This document shows, piece after piece, positions 1 to 9,197 of a stretch of DNA of 64,000 bases. The first letter of the stretch is position 1. Every line of letters starts with the position of its first letter. Below the pieces are notes generated by a model. That model did no database searches and had not been told where the DNA came from. It saw only the letters and a program-made list of their open reading frames with translations. Both the position numbers and the translations under genes were made by a program. This stretch comes from Nitrosospira sp. NpAV (GTDB lineage: Bacteria; Pseudomonadota; Gammaproteobacteria; Burkholderiales; Nitrosomonadaceae), in contig NZ_JXQM01000008.1 in assembly GCF_000832065.1 (NCBI RefSeq), positions 246,415 through 310,414 on the forward strand. Direction: 5' to 3'.

Positions 1-178
1 AAGTATTGCCGGGAAACTCCAGCATCTCGCCCTGCATCACGTCGGAAAGGCCATGGATACGCACGATACCGTCGGTTACCGACACAATGGTGCCCTGCGT
101 ACGGACTTCCGCGGAGACGGCGAGTCCCTCGATTCTGCTTTTAATCAGTTCACTGATTTCGGATGGATTTAACTGCAT
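1..178 (-). CDS. atpA: F1F0 ATP synthase subunit alpha, N-terminal fragment
   Basis: Only the first 59 codons lie in the window; the gene runs off the left edge. The start is the ATG at 176-178, 12 bases after the atpH stop. The encoded N-terminus begins [16 protein letters not shown] and continues into the beta-barrel segment containing [13 protein letters not shown], which is diagnostic of the F1 alpha subunit. Alpha forms the non-catalytic nucleotide-binding subunits of the F1 head. It is the sixth gene of the atp operon seen here (I-B-E-F-H-A). The gene is identified with near certainty despite truncation by the window edge. Confidence 0.95.
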   Translation of the reverse strand, partial: MQLNPSEISELIKSRIEGLAVSAEVRTQGTIVSVTDGIVRIHGLSDVMQGEMLEFPGNT

Positions 179-190
179 TTCAAATAACTC

Positions 191-727
191 CTAGCTTTTA
201 AGTGCGACAGCCATGGCTTCCAGTTTACCGCGCACGGAGGCATCCAGCACTTCGTCGCCGATTTCAACTTTCACCCCGCCTATCAATTCGGGATCGATAC
301 TTACCGTGGCTTCTATTTTGCGCTTGAACTTGATTTCGAGGCTGGCCACCAGATCTTTCAATTGCTCATCACTCATAGCAAATGCGGAAGCAATTTTCGC
401 CCCCAACACACCTTCGTGCTGGGTCTTCAGCTGTTCGAACAGCTCGCTCACCTCGGGCAATATTTCAATCCGGCCATTTTCCGCCAGCAGCACTATGAAA
501 TTGCGACCTGCTTCATTGAATTTATCGCCGCCCACGCCGAGAAGCAGCTCGCCCAGTCGCCTGGCCGGAACTTTTGGATTGCCGATAAGCGCACGTATAC
601 CGTCGTCCGCAGCGATGGCGGCAGCCAGCTGCAGCATGTCGGACCAGGCGGGAAGCGCATCGGTGGCCTTGGCCAGCCTGAAGACAGCCTCCGCGTAAGG
701 TCGTGCGATCGTGCGGGCTTCAGCCAT
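191..727 (-). CDS. atpH: F1F0 ATP synthase subunit delta
   Basis: 178 residues, the usual length for the bacterial delta (OSCP) subunit that joins the F1 head to the peripheral stalk. The N-terminus has the expected ARPYAEAVF motif at about residues 8-16. The C-terminus has the family motif of the type DPELIGGVKVEIGDEVLDAS followed by a short helix. It starts 3 bases after the atpF stop and is followed closely by atpA, so it sits inside a tightly packed operon. Overlapping reading frames on the other strand have no recognisable motifs and are shadows. Confidence 0.97.
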   Translation of the reverse strand: MAEARTIARPYAEAVFRLAKATDALPAWSDMLQLAAAIAADDGIRALIGNPKVPARRLGELLLGVGGDKFNEAGRNFIVLLAENGRIEILPEVSELFEQLKTQHEGVLGAKIASAFAMSDEQLKDLVASLEIKFKRKIEATVSIDPELIGGVKVEIGDEVLDASVRGKLEAMAVALKS

Positions 728-730
728 CGC

Positions 731-1201
731 CTAGAGCTCCGTTTTAATGGAAGCAAGCAGATCAGCATGCGTTTTGGCGTCCACTTCGCGGTGCAGGATT
801 TTCGCAGCACCCGCCAAAGCCAGATCGGCCACATGCTGCCGTAATGTCTCCCTGGCACGGAAGACTTCCTGCTCGACCTCCGCCTTTGCACCGACGAGAA
901 TACGACTGCCTTCGTCCCTTGCGACGTTCTTCGCTTCCTCGACAATCTCGGCCGCGCGTTTTTCAGCCTGAGCAACGATGTCAGCTGCCCGCTGCTTGGC
1001 TTCTCTCACCACATCGGCGGAACGATGACTTGCCAGCTCCAGCTCCTGCTTGCCGCGCTCGCCTGCCGCCAGACCGTCGGCAATGGTTTTCTGCCGGTTT
1101 TCGATTGCGCGCATCAACGGTGGCCACACAAACTTGACCGTGAACCAGATAAATATGGCGAACGCCATCGCCTGAGAAAAAAGCGTGAAGTTGATATTCA
1201 T
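731..1201 (-). CDS. atpF: F1F0 ATP synthase subunit b
   Basis: 156 residues from the ATG at 1199-1201. The open frame extends 25 codons upstream, but that extension has no family character and would run into the atpE end region. From MNINFTLFSQ the protein has one N-terminal membrane helix (about residues 5-25) followed by a long charged helix rich in Ala, Glu, Lys and Arg. This is the classic b-subunit architecture of membrane anchor plus peripheral stalk. Length matches the family (about 156 residues). It lies between atpE and atpH in the canonical order. Confidence 0.96.
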   Translation of the reverse strand: MNINFTLFSQAMAFAIFIWFTVKFVWPPLMRAIENRQKTIADGLAAGERGKQELELASHRSADVVREAKQRAADIVAQAEKRAAEIVEEAKNVARDEGSRILVGAKAEVEQEVFRARETLRQHVADLALAGAAKILHREVDAKTHADLLASIKTEL

Positions 1202-1238
1202 GGCTAGTCTCTGATTATGGTACCGGTAGCGGGCATTG

Positions 1239-2388
<1,150 letters not shown>

Positions 2389-2397
2389 CTATTCAAA

Positions 2398-2787
2398 CTA
2401 TTTAATCCCGGCAGCGCTTGTTTCATCCGTTACAAACAGCGCCATGCCAAAAATCAGCACCGTGACCGCGAACGTTCCGATAAAACCGACCGCGACCACA
2501 TCTTCGTAAAGTGTCAGAACCAACCAGAGCAATATGATCATGGTAATGATCTTTATCGCCTCTGCTTTCAGCGCAGTTATCAGGACACCCCCCGCGGTGG
2601 CTCCCTGGTAGTGCGAGATCACCGCCGCAAAAGCAGCGGCGGAAATTATACTGATCACACCGCCCAATAGCGCGGAAGCCGCGCCATGAAATCCCCATAG
2701 CAGACCAAGGGTCAGCACCATTGCCACGGTGACGATCATTTGCCAACGCATGACAATGCGCACCGGCTTGTTTCGTATCCAAGGCAT
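2398..2787 (-). CDS. atpI: ATP synthase accessory protein I
   Basis: 129 residues with four predicted membrane helices, basic N-terminus (MPWIRNKPVRIV) and position immediately upstream of atpB. This matches AtpI/UncI, a non-subunit protein that helps assemble the c-ring and may assist Mg2+ supply. The family is poorly conserved in sequence, so the call rests on size, topology and operon position. It is the first gene of the atp operon here, so the operon promoter should lie just upstream, between 2788 and about 3000. Confidence 0.88.
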   Translation of the reverse strand: MPWIRNKPVRIVMRWQMIVTVAMVLTLGLLWGFHGAASALLGGVISIISAAAFAAVISHYQGATAGGVLITALKAEAIKIITMIILLWLVLTLYEDVVAVGFIGTFAVTVLIFGMALFVTDETSAAGIK

Positions 2788-3395
2788 ATGTGGTGTCTGT
2801 CAGAAAACAGCGGCTTGGCGTGACGCTGGGCGGGTTGAAATTTTTTTCACAAGATCTGAATTTTTATTTCCCCAGCCGGCGCACCCTTTCGGGGTTCATC
2901 TTTTGGGCCAGCCGAACCAGCAAGATTCCGCTATTCGGCACTGACTGAATTTCAAAACACGCGGATTTTAATCTGCTTGCGCGCGCCAGTCAATGGAAAG
3001 TCTTCCCGGCCTATCCGGGAATGGCGACGAAAGTCATTAAAAGCATCATGCTACGCGGGAAATCGATGCGACTGCCGCGGGTCTCGGGCAGAGGCTATTC
3101 CGCAGCAATCTGTCTTTGAAACAGCCGTTTTTATAGCGTTTTATGGTGAGCACGGGAAAAAATTGGAAGGAAACACCGCGAGCAAAATAACAAAGTTCTG
3201 GCAATGCTTACCTTCTTTCAAGCCTCGAAACGCTGAAAGCCATGGCGAGAATGTCGAAAATTTTTACACCCATAGGCTCATCAAGCGGTACCGGTATGTA
3301 ACATGATGATTATAAAATAATTATAAAAAGGTATAATTATTGCTTCGATTTAAATTCGCGGCATTGCTTATTCAGGCTATTTGACGGAGGTGGCA
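2788..3395. other. Intergenic region between the atp operon and a PEP-CTERM gene
   Basis: About 600 bases between divergent genes. The atpI side should carry the atp operon promoter, but I could not choose a convincing -35/-10 pair. The right end is very AT-rich (3301-3345) and carries the TATAAT listed separately. An open frame on the plus strand at 2977-3306 has no recognisable protein features, so I do not call it a gene. Confidence 0.6.
3332..3337 (+). promoter_or_regulatory. Candidate -10 box for the PEP-CTERM gene
   Basis: A perfect TATAAT lies 58 bases upstream of the chosen start at 3396, inside a strongly AT-rich stretch. No good TTGACA-type -35 box is found at 16-18 bases, so this may be a weak or activator-dependent sigma-70 promoter. 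A chance match in AT-rich DNA is possible. Confidence 0.4.
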
Positions 3396-4337
3396 ATGAG
3401 AATCATGAATCTCTCGGTATCATGGGGAGCGCTCCTTGCAAGCTTGAGTCTGATGTCAGCGGCACAAGCGAGTTCAATCAATGTGTTATGGTACACCTAT
3501 GCTGATCCGGCCTCGGAGTATCGGCAGAAATTTTCACAATTGGCCAGTGTCGTGCATACGCTCCCTCAAAGTGATGGGTCAACCTGGAATCTGACCTACT
3601 GGGATGCCAATAGCGCAGCTCCCGATTTTTCCGCTTATAACGTGTTGGTAGTCGAAAGCGGGGAATCTTTCCGGACCGGAGCGACCCCAAACGGGCCGCT
3701 GGCCATACCGGATTACGGTGGCATCCTGGATAATAAAGTGGCAATAGAAGCTGCCCGGGGTGATCGAACCTTCATCACCGCCGCTGATTCCGACTTTCAT
3801 GCGCTGCGTGGCGACACAGGAAATATTCCTGATGACCCGAGCGCTCCCGACGGCGGCGGGAAATGCGCTCCCGCGTTGACCGCGCCCAGTTGTTGGGATG
3901 GTGCTGTGGGGCATTCGGTAAATGCGATCAACTGGGCGGGAAGTGGCAATGGCCTTGGAATTGTCTCTTTCCTGGATGGCGAGCACCCAGGATCTTTTTG
4001 GTGGACAAATGCAAATTCCTTCCTGCGTGATGAACTTGCCGGACATGTGAATTACGCTGGCGCGGACCAGAGCCCGGTCATTAATCCCTTGCAGGCAGGC
4101 TACGCCTTCAATTCCGGACTTACTTCCCAGGGACTCTCGGACTGGGATAATTCTTTTCATGCAACTTTTCTGCCAATCGACGGTTACACCCAAATTGTCG
4201 ACTCGAGTCTAAGGCCAGGTTCTGCAGTTGCTATTGCCACATCCGTTGTCCCGGAATCCGAAACCTACGCCATGATGCTGGCTGGCCTTACCCTGATAGG
4301 AGCGATAACCCGTCGCAGAAAAAATCCAGTAGCCTGA
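3396..4337 (+). CDS. PEP-CTERM sorting domain protein, unknown function
   Basis: 313 residues. The start is the ATG at 3396, which has GGAGG at 3386-3390; an in-frame TTG at 3381 lies upstream of this ribosome site. A signal peptide covers about the first 25 residues and ends near AQASS. The C-terminus has the PEP-CTERM layout: VPESETYAMMLAGLTLIGA, then an RRRK basic tail. The middle contains segments such as NVLVVESGESF and FLDGEHPGSFWW but no family I can name. The canonical Pro-Glu-Pro is Pro-Glu-Ser here. Expected fate is export, recognition by an exosortase and surface or EPS association. It stands alone, away from the xrtB gene. Confidence 0.85.
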   Translation: MRIMNLSVSWGALLASLSLMSAAQASSINVLWYTYADPASEYRQKFSQLASVVHTLPQSDGSTWNLTYWDANSAAPDFSAYNVLVVESGESFRTGATPNGPLAIPDYGGILDNKVAIEAARGDRTFITAADSDFHALRGDTGNIPDDPSAPDGGGKCAPALTAPSCWDGAVGHSVNAINWAGSGNGLGIVSFLDGEHPGSFWWTNANSFLRDELAGHVNYAGADQSPVINPLQAGYAFNSGLTSQGLSDWDNSFHATFLPIDGYTQIVDSSLRPGSAVAIATSVVPESETYAMMLAGLTLIGAITRRRKNPVA

Positions 4338-4517
4338 AAAATCCAATCTTCAGGGAACACTGGCTGATGTCCGTTTGCACGTTATTGCCAAGGGCAGGGT
4401 GAAAATCCTTGCGCTATGTGGAAGCGTATAAAGCCCCTACCGGCAAGGAGCACCCATTTATCTCATCTGCATTAATTCAGACTAAATAGTCCATGTTGCG
4501 GGTTGGATGGATTCGGA

Positions 4518-4991
4518 TCATTGCCCATCTTTATCCGGCGCCCGGTAGAACTCGACAAAGAAACGAACGGGGCCCAAAGGCTCCACATTATGCAGGACTT
4601 CCGGCACGACAATTCCCATCTTATCCGGAGACAGTTCAGTTTCCGTCCCAAAGGCCGGTACGCGGTAACGTAACTTACCTTCCAGCACATTAATTTTCGC
4701 CCAGACACCGGTCTTCGTCGAGTGATCCTTCCTCAACGCGGCCGGTACCGATTCTTCGGTAAATTCGGGTGTACGTTTGTAAGCAATAAAATCATCTGGC
4801 AGCTCAAATTTTTCACATCGAACACAGTTGAGCATCTTGCCTAACATGCTGTCGCGACCCTCTTTATCGATTACCCATGGGCGGTTGATAAATGGCGGAT
4901 TATGCCGCACATGTTGCGGATGGCCGCAGGTAAGAATGGCTATTGGATCGCCTTCACCATCAACTTCAAACCCTGTAATCGCTCGTTCCAT
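4518..4991 (-). CDS. DUF3565-DUF1971 two-domain protein
   Basis: 157 residues. The N-terminal half (about 1-60) has the DUF3565 pattern: ITGFEVDGEGDP, then CGHPQHVRHNPPF, a GRD, and CVRCEKFELPDD. The Cys and His residues look like a small zinc site. The C-terminal half (about 75-155) matches DUF1971, a small cupin-like domain found in TehB-type tellurite resistance proteins, with SVPAALRKDHSTKTGVW and VVPEVLHNVEPLGPVRFFVE. Molecular function is unknown; a metal- or thiol-stress role is only an inference from domain relatives. It is a single gene with no obvious operon partner. Confidence 0.82.
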   Translation of the reverse strand: MERAITGFEVDGEGDPIAILTCGHPQHVRHNPPFINRPWVIDKEGRDSMLGKMLNCVRCEKFELPDDFIAYKRTPEFTEESVPAALRKDHSTKTGVWAKINVLEGKLRYRVPAFGTETELSPDKMGIVVPEVLHNVEPLGPVRFFVEFYRAPDKDGQ

Positions 4992-5060
4992 AATCCAACA
5001 TAGTAAATCGTAAGAAAATCTATTGTGCCGTATGATTGCTGAGTTAGCAGCCTGCCGGGC

Positions 5061-6053
5061 CTAAACTGTATCAACGGGTTTGAGCATGTTTTGCGCCATG
5101 CGAAACATGAAGCGCATTGACTCCCGATCCCATGGTGTAAATCGCGGCAACTGATATAAGTCGCTACCTATTCTGGCTGCACCATGAGCGGTGGAAACTG
5201 CCGCATCAAAACCAATTTTCCTGACCATTCTCACATGGTCCGTTGCATAGTCTCGCCCCGGTTTTCCGTTCGGATATGCAAAAAGCCTTACGGGAGCATG
5301 AATTATACCCTCCAGTATCTCTTTGCCATGAGCGATTTCGGCGCAGGCCGCATCATTCTGCAGACGCGACAGGATAGGATGATTGACGGTATGCCCGCCG
5401 ATCTCCATTCCCGCACTATGCAGAAGCCTGACTTGATCAGACGTCATCATGAGATTGTTTGATGGAATGACGGGAATGAGAATGCACATCTCTTCTACCC
5501 GCGATTGCCTTGATTCAAGCGGCAGATACTTGAGCGCATCCAGCACGTTATTGATAGCTTGCCGCCGTTGCGGGAGTGTCCCGATCTCGAATTGTCCCAA
5601 GCCTATTTTGGCGAGATCGAGTGTATCTCCGGGTGCACCGCGGATTAATTCAATTACCGTGTCGTTCCACATCCGCCCGCCGTCAAGGAAACCGGTCGAC
5701 ACAAAGAATGTGGCGGGAATATCGTGTTTTTTCAAGATGGGCAGGGCAATTTCCGCGTTATCCGCATAACCGTCGTCAAATGTGATGCAAGCTGCGCGAG
5801 GCGGCAGCTTTCCTTCACGCAAGCCCCGTACCGCATCAAGGAGAGACATTATTTTGAAGCAGCCTGCAAGCTGCCCCATTTGATGATCGAAATTTTCCGC
5901 GTCGCTTTCTCCTGGAAAGAGCGCGTCGAGTTGAGGCAGTACTCGGTGATAGATAAGTATCGTCAACCGGCCACGCGATCCGCCGGGAGAAAACAGATTC
6001 AGGAACGCACGGCTCGGCAATAAGGTCCAGGACGGCATGGGGTTGGCCAGCAT
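5061..6053 (-). CDS. Polysaccharide deacetylase family protein (NodB-like)
   Basis: 330 residues from the ATG at 6051-6053. Longer in-frame starts (6083, or TTG 6167 overlapping the upstream gene) cannot be excluded because none has a strong ribosome site. NodB motif 1 is ITFDDGYADNAEIA, with the catalytic base and metal Asp. Motif 2 is GGHTVNHPILS, with two metal His. A further FAYPNGKPGRDY motif follows. The family removes N-acetyl groups from GlcNAc-containing polymers. No signal peptide is obvious. It follows the O-glycosylation ligase gene on the same strand, so it may be co-transcribed and act on the same exosortase-associated glycan. Confidence 0.88.
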   Translation of the reverse strand: MLANPMPSWTLLPSRAFLNLFSPGGSRGRLTILIYHRVLPQLDALFPGESDAENFDHQMGQLAGCFKIMSLLDAVRGLREGKLPPRAACITFDDGYADNAEIALPILKKHDIPATFFVSTGFLDGGRMWNDTVIELIRGAPGDTLDLAKIGLGQFEIGTLPQRRQAINNVLDALKYLPLESRQSRVEEMCILIPVIPSNNLMMTSDQVRLLHSAGMEIGGHTVNHPILSRLQNDAACAEIAHGKEILEGIIHAPVRLFAYPNGKPGRDYATDHVRMVRKIGFDAAVSTAHGAARIGSDLYQLPRFTPWDRESMRFMFRMAQNMLKPVDTV

Positions 6054-6147
6054 TCCCACGTAACCGGATTCACCCGCCGCCATACGCACTATCCAGACGC
6101 GCAACTGCCGGACATGCCATGAAATGACCCAATTCGATATGCATGCG

Positions 6148-7488
6148 CTACCCAGAGTCCCCGGCAATTCGTTGTGATTGGGATGGGCTCAGGTTTCCAA
6201 ATTGACGTTGGGCGCCGGTACGTTTTTCAATGATGGCCAGCGCGGCCTTCTCCTTCAGATCCTTTTCCACCAGAACACGGGTGACCACCATCGCCGCCAT
6301 CAGATAATAAGGCACGTCAAAATAGACCAGACTGAGGAATGCCGCCCCTACGGCAAAACCTATCAGGCTCACCTGGATCATGCTCGCCAGACTGTAAGCC
6401 CACAGGTAATCATCTCGTTTGGCGGTATTGCGGATAATCCATGAACCTGTTCGCCAGGTCGCAAAACCAAGCAAAAGGTAGAGCGCTAAACCAATAAATC
6501 CATGCTCACCCAGGACCTGAAAATATATACTGTGAGCCGCGTGAATATCATAAGGGTTGGGTGCGTAGCGGAAAAAAAGCTCCGGCATCGTGACCTCGAA
6601 GCCGCCGCCGGTCAATGGCCGGTCTTTGGCCAGATTGTAGGCCATCCACCAGGCATTGAAGCGTCCCTGGACCGATTCGTCCTCTTCGTACGTATTAATG
6701 GTATCCATTCTTTTTGACCATTCATCTGGCATGAAGGCAAGCAGAGGAGGAATGGCCACGACAGCCAGCATGCCTAGGCCGGCCTTTTTCCGGCTTTTCA
6801 GCCAAAGAAACCCGCCCATGGCCGCAATTGCCAGCAGGGCACCGCGTGAATAACTTCCGAGGGCGGCAACCGCGCAAAGCACCATGGCGGCCGTCATACC
6901 GCGGCGCACCCATTTATTCGGTGAAACGATTTGCAGATAGTGCATCAGGGGGATAGTCATGATGAGCGCGAGCGCTATTTCATTGTTTCCGCCAATAAAC
7001 GTACCCTCCGGCCCCCAGACTAAATCTCCCCCGCCGCTTTTAATGGTAAAGATTCCACCTTTGACGCCATAATAGCCAAGCGATGCAACGATGACCCAAA
7101 TGAGAAGCTGCACGTGTTGTTTTGTCTTGATCAGCATCAGGGTAACAAAAGTCATCAACATGATTTTGATCACCTTGTTCCACTGAATATAGGCATCGTC
7201 CGGATATAGCGCAAAGATCGTCGTTACATTCATCCAGAGCACGAAAGCGATAAAAATTCCGGTGACCGGGGTCAGCGGCAAGGCTTTAGCATCTTTGGTG
7301 AAAACAAGGCTCAGTAGCGTAGAGCCCGCGATAATCGCGGCAAACGGAAAAGTGGAGGCAAACCCCCAGCCCTGCGTATGAGGGTTCATAACGCTGATCC
7401 ACACCCACATCAATACCCCAATGTACGGTCTCTTGAATACATATGGGAGCAAACCGAATACGATAAGGGTGACAAGTATGTCTCTCAT
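6148..7488 (-). CDS. Putative O-glycosylation ligase, exosortase A-associated (Wzy/WaaL superfamily)
   Basis: 446 residues, about ten to twelve membrane helices. The sequence matches the exosortase A-associated O-glycosylation ligase family: MRDILVTLIVFGLLPYVFKR at the start, NPHTQGWGFA near residue 35, GGNNEIALALIM, SYSRGALL and the periplasmic GGGFE ... AAHSIYFQVLGEHG motif. Relatives sit in XrtA loci and are thought to transfer or polymerise lipid-linked glycan in the periplasm. Its presence implies an XrtA-type system in the genome, although the exosortase in this window is XrtB-type. It is followed by a deacetylase gene on the same strand. Confidence 0.87.
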   Translation of the reverse strand: MRDILVTLIVFGLLPYVFKRPYIGVLMWVWISVMNPHTQGWGFASTFPFAAIIAGSTLLSLVFTKDAKALPLTPVTGIFIAFVLWMNVTTIFALYPDDAYIQWNKVIKIMLMTFVTLMLIKTKQHVQLLIWVIVASLGYYGVKGGIFTIKSGGGDLVWGPEGTFIGGNNEIALALIMTIPLMHYLQIVSPNKWVRRGMTAAMVLCAVAALGSYSRGALLAIAAMGGFLWLKSRKKAGLGMLAVVAIPPLLAFMPDEWSKRMDTINTYEEDESVQGRFNAWWMAYNLAKDRPLTGGGFEVTMPELFFRYAPNPYDIHAAHSIYFQVLGEHGFIGLALYLLLGFATWRTGSWIIRNTAKRDDYLWAYSLASMIQVSLIGFAVGAAFLSLVYFDVPYYLMAAMVVTRVLVEKDLKEKAALAIIEKRTGAQRQFGNLSPSQSQRIAGDSG

Positions 7489-8082
7489 GAATAATTCTCG
7501 TCCGGACTACTCTAGCGATTACCGTTTTTAGCGATGGATATCATTCTTTAATCTTATAAGCATAGGACTATTAAGGATAAGATGTCCATTATCAAAGAAT
7601 TTATCGGTCAAGACAACGTCAGATTTTGGCTCTCATGCAACAGCACGGCTGTTGGATTTGTTCCTCTTCTTGGACTCCTTCAACCTTTTTCATATATCGT
7701 ACACGGCGTTCCGCCCAGCCACCGGAATCCGGACTGATGCGCCATGTAAAGCAAGCATTAAGATTAGCATGGTATTCTTTCGATAGTATTATTGGGGAAT
7801 GCCTGATAATTGGAAAGCCGGAACAGAACTACTTTCTCCAGCTTATTTTTATCCCAGAAAGAGCCGATGAGATTCTATACTAACCGCGGTTTAACGATGA
7901 ACAGGGTGTACCAATAATCCAGAATCCGTCTCCATGAGGTTTGTGAGCGTGTTATCAGATTATGGTGGGCGGCTCGAAACCCAGTCTGGGCCAATCATAC
8001 CGGATTCTTGATCAAGCATTGCAGCGTAACGACCGAACCAATGGACACCGTACAGCATGATCTCACGAGAAGGATCTAATTA
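7489..8082. other. Intergenic region between divergent genes
   Basis: About 590 bases separating the minus-strand ligase gene from the plus-strand GT2 gene. The only open frame of note (7626-7883, plus) starts at TTG, lacks a ribosome site and has no family character, so it is not called. The region must hold promoters for both flanking genes, but I could not pin them down. Confidence 0.5.
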
Positions 8083-9096
8083 ATGAGAAATGATCTCGAC
8101 GCGCCTCTTGAGGTAACGGTCGTCATCGCCGCATATAATCGGTCCAAGCTCATCACCCGCGCGCTGGAGAGCGTTCGCAATCAACTCAGAACGGCAAAAG
8201 AGATCATCGTGGTTGATGATGCTTCAACGGATGATACTGTCGAAGTCGCCACTGCCTGGGGCAAACATCATACTTTCCCTGTTCGCGTTGTGAAACTTCC
8301 GAAGAATGGCGGACCCGCGGTTGCGCGCAACAAGGGCATCGAACTTGCCCGCACCGAATATATTGCTTTTCTGGATTCGGACGATGAGCATGTGCCAACT
8401 ACCCTAGCCAGACTGGTTTCATCGCTCGATGCGTTTCCCGATGCAGTGGTAAGCTTTGCCGATGCGACCGTTATCACGCCGGGCGAAATACAGGAACATG
8501 GCTTGCTCGCACCCCATCTCGACTTGAACCGCGACGCAATTCAATTGCAAAAGGAAAATCCTGTTCTTTACCAATTTTCTGACGCCAAATCAAAGCTCCT
8601 TAAAGCCAGTATCATTCCCACCAGCGCTACCTGCTTCCGGCGTGACGCTGCGTTGCGCGCGGGCGGCATGCCCGAGAATATCCGCTCCAGCGAAGATTGG
8701 TTGTTCTGGCTCCGCCTCAGCCAACAAGGCACTTTCCATTTTCAGCTTGACGATCTTGCCCGCCATCATCGGCACGAAACCAATCTCACCCGCCCCGGCG
8801 ACACCGAATTTATCGCACGCCAATCCATCAAGGCACGTCTGCAACTACTCGTTGGCGAGAGAGGCATCACGTTGACGCGCGAGCAGCGGGAAACAGTGGA
8901 GCAGCTGGTGACGCAGTATTTGAGCATATGGCGTTACAACTTATCGCTGCTGGGCATCGGAGCTTATATCGATGGGCTGAAGCAGTTTGCGGCGGACTGC
9001 CCGGCCCTACTCACAAAACTGCATCCTTTATCAGATATAAAGAACTTGTTTCGGGCCACCTATTACTCGCTCCGAGGACTTCACAAGATGCATTGA
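8083..9096 (+). CDS. Glycosyltransferase family 2
   Basis: 337 residues; start ATG at 8083 with GAGAAGGA just upstream. A GT-A fold is clear: VTVVIAAYNR at residues 11-20, IIVVDDASTDDT (41-52), and the metal-binding DSD at 98-100 in FLDSDDEH. GMPENIRSSEDWLFWLRLS near residue 200 is the typical acceptor-side ED motif. No membrane helix is evident, so it is likely cytoplasmic or peripheral. It is the first of three plus-strand genes (GT2, flippase, GT4) that probably build and export one glycan. The donor sugar cannot be read from sequence. Confidence 0.9.
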   Translation: MRNDLDAPLEVTVVIAAYNRSKLITRALESVRNQLRTAKEIIVVDDASTDDTVEVATAWGKHHTFPVRVVKLPKNGGPAVARNKGIELARTEYIAFLDSDDEHVPTTLARLVSSLDAFPDAVVSFADATVITPGEIQEHGLLAPHLDLNRDAIQLQKENPVLYQFSDAKSKLLKASIIPTSATCFRRDAALRAGGMPENIRSSEDWLFWLRLSQQGTFHFQLDDLARHHRHETNLTRPGDTEFIARQSIKARLQLLVGERGITLTREQRETVEQLVTQYLSIWRYNLSLLGIGAYIDGLKQFAADCPALLTKLHPLSDIKNLFRATYYSLRGLHKMH

Positions 9097-9197
9097 ACAT
9101 CTCCCGCGCGCGTCTACCCATGACATCTCAGGCAGAGCCGCGTTATTGATCCCGTCTCATCCTCCATCTTCTTCCGTCTAAAAGAATCAACTTTCAC

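Noticed and set aside
7626..7883. 85-codon plus-strand open frame in the gap before the GT2 gene
   Set aside because: TTG start, no ribosome site, no recognisable domain; treated as noncoding.
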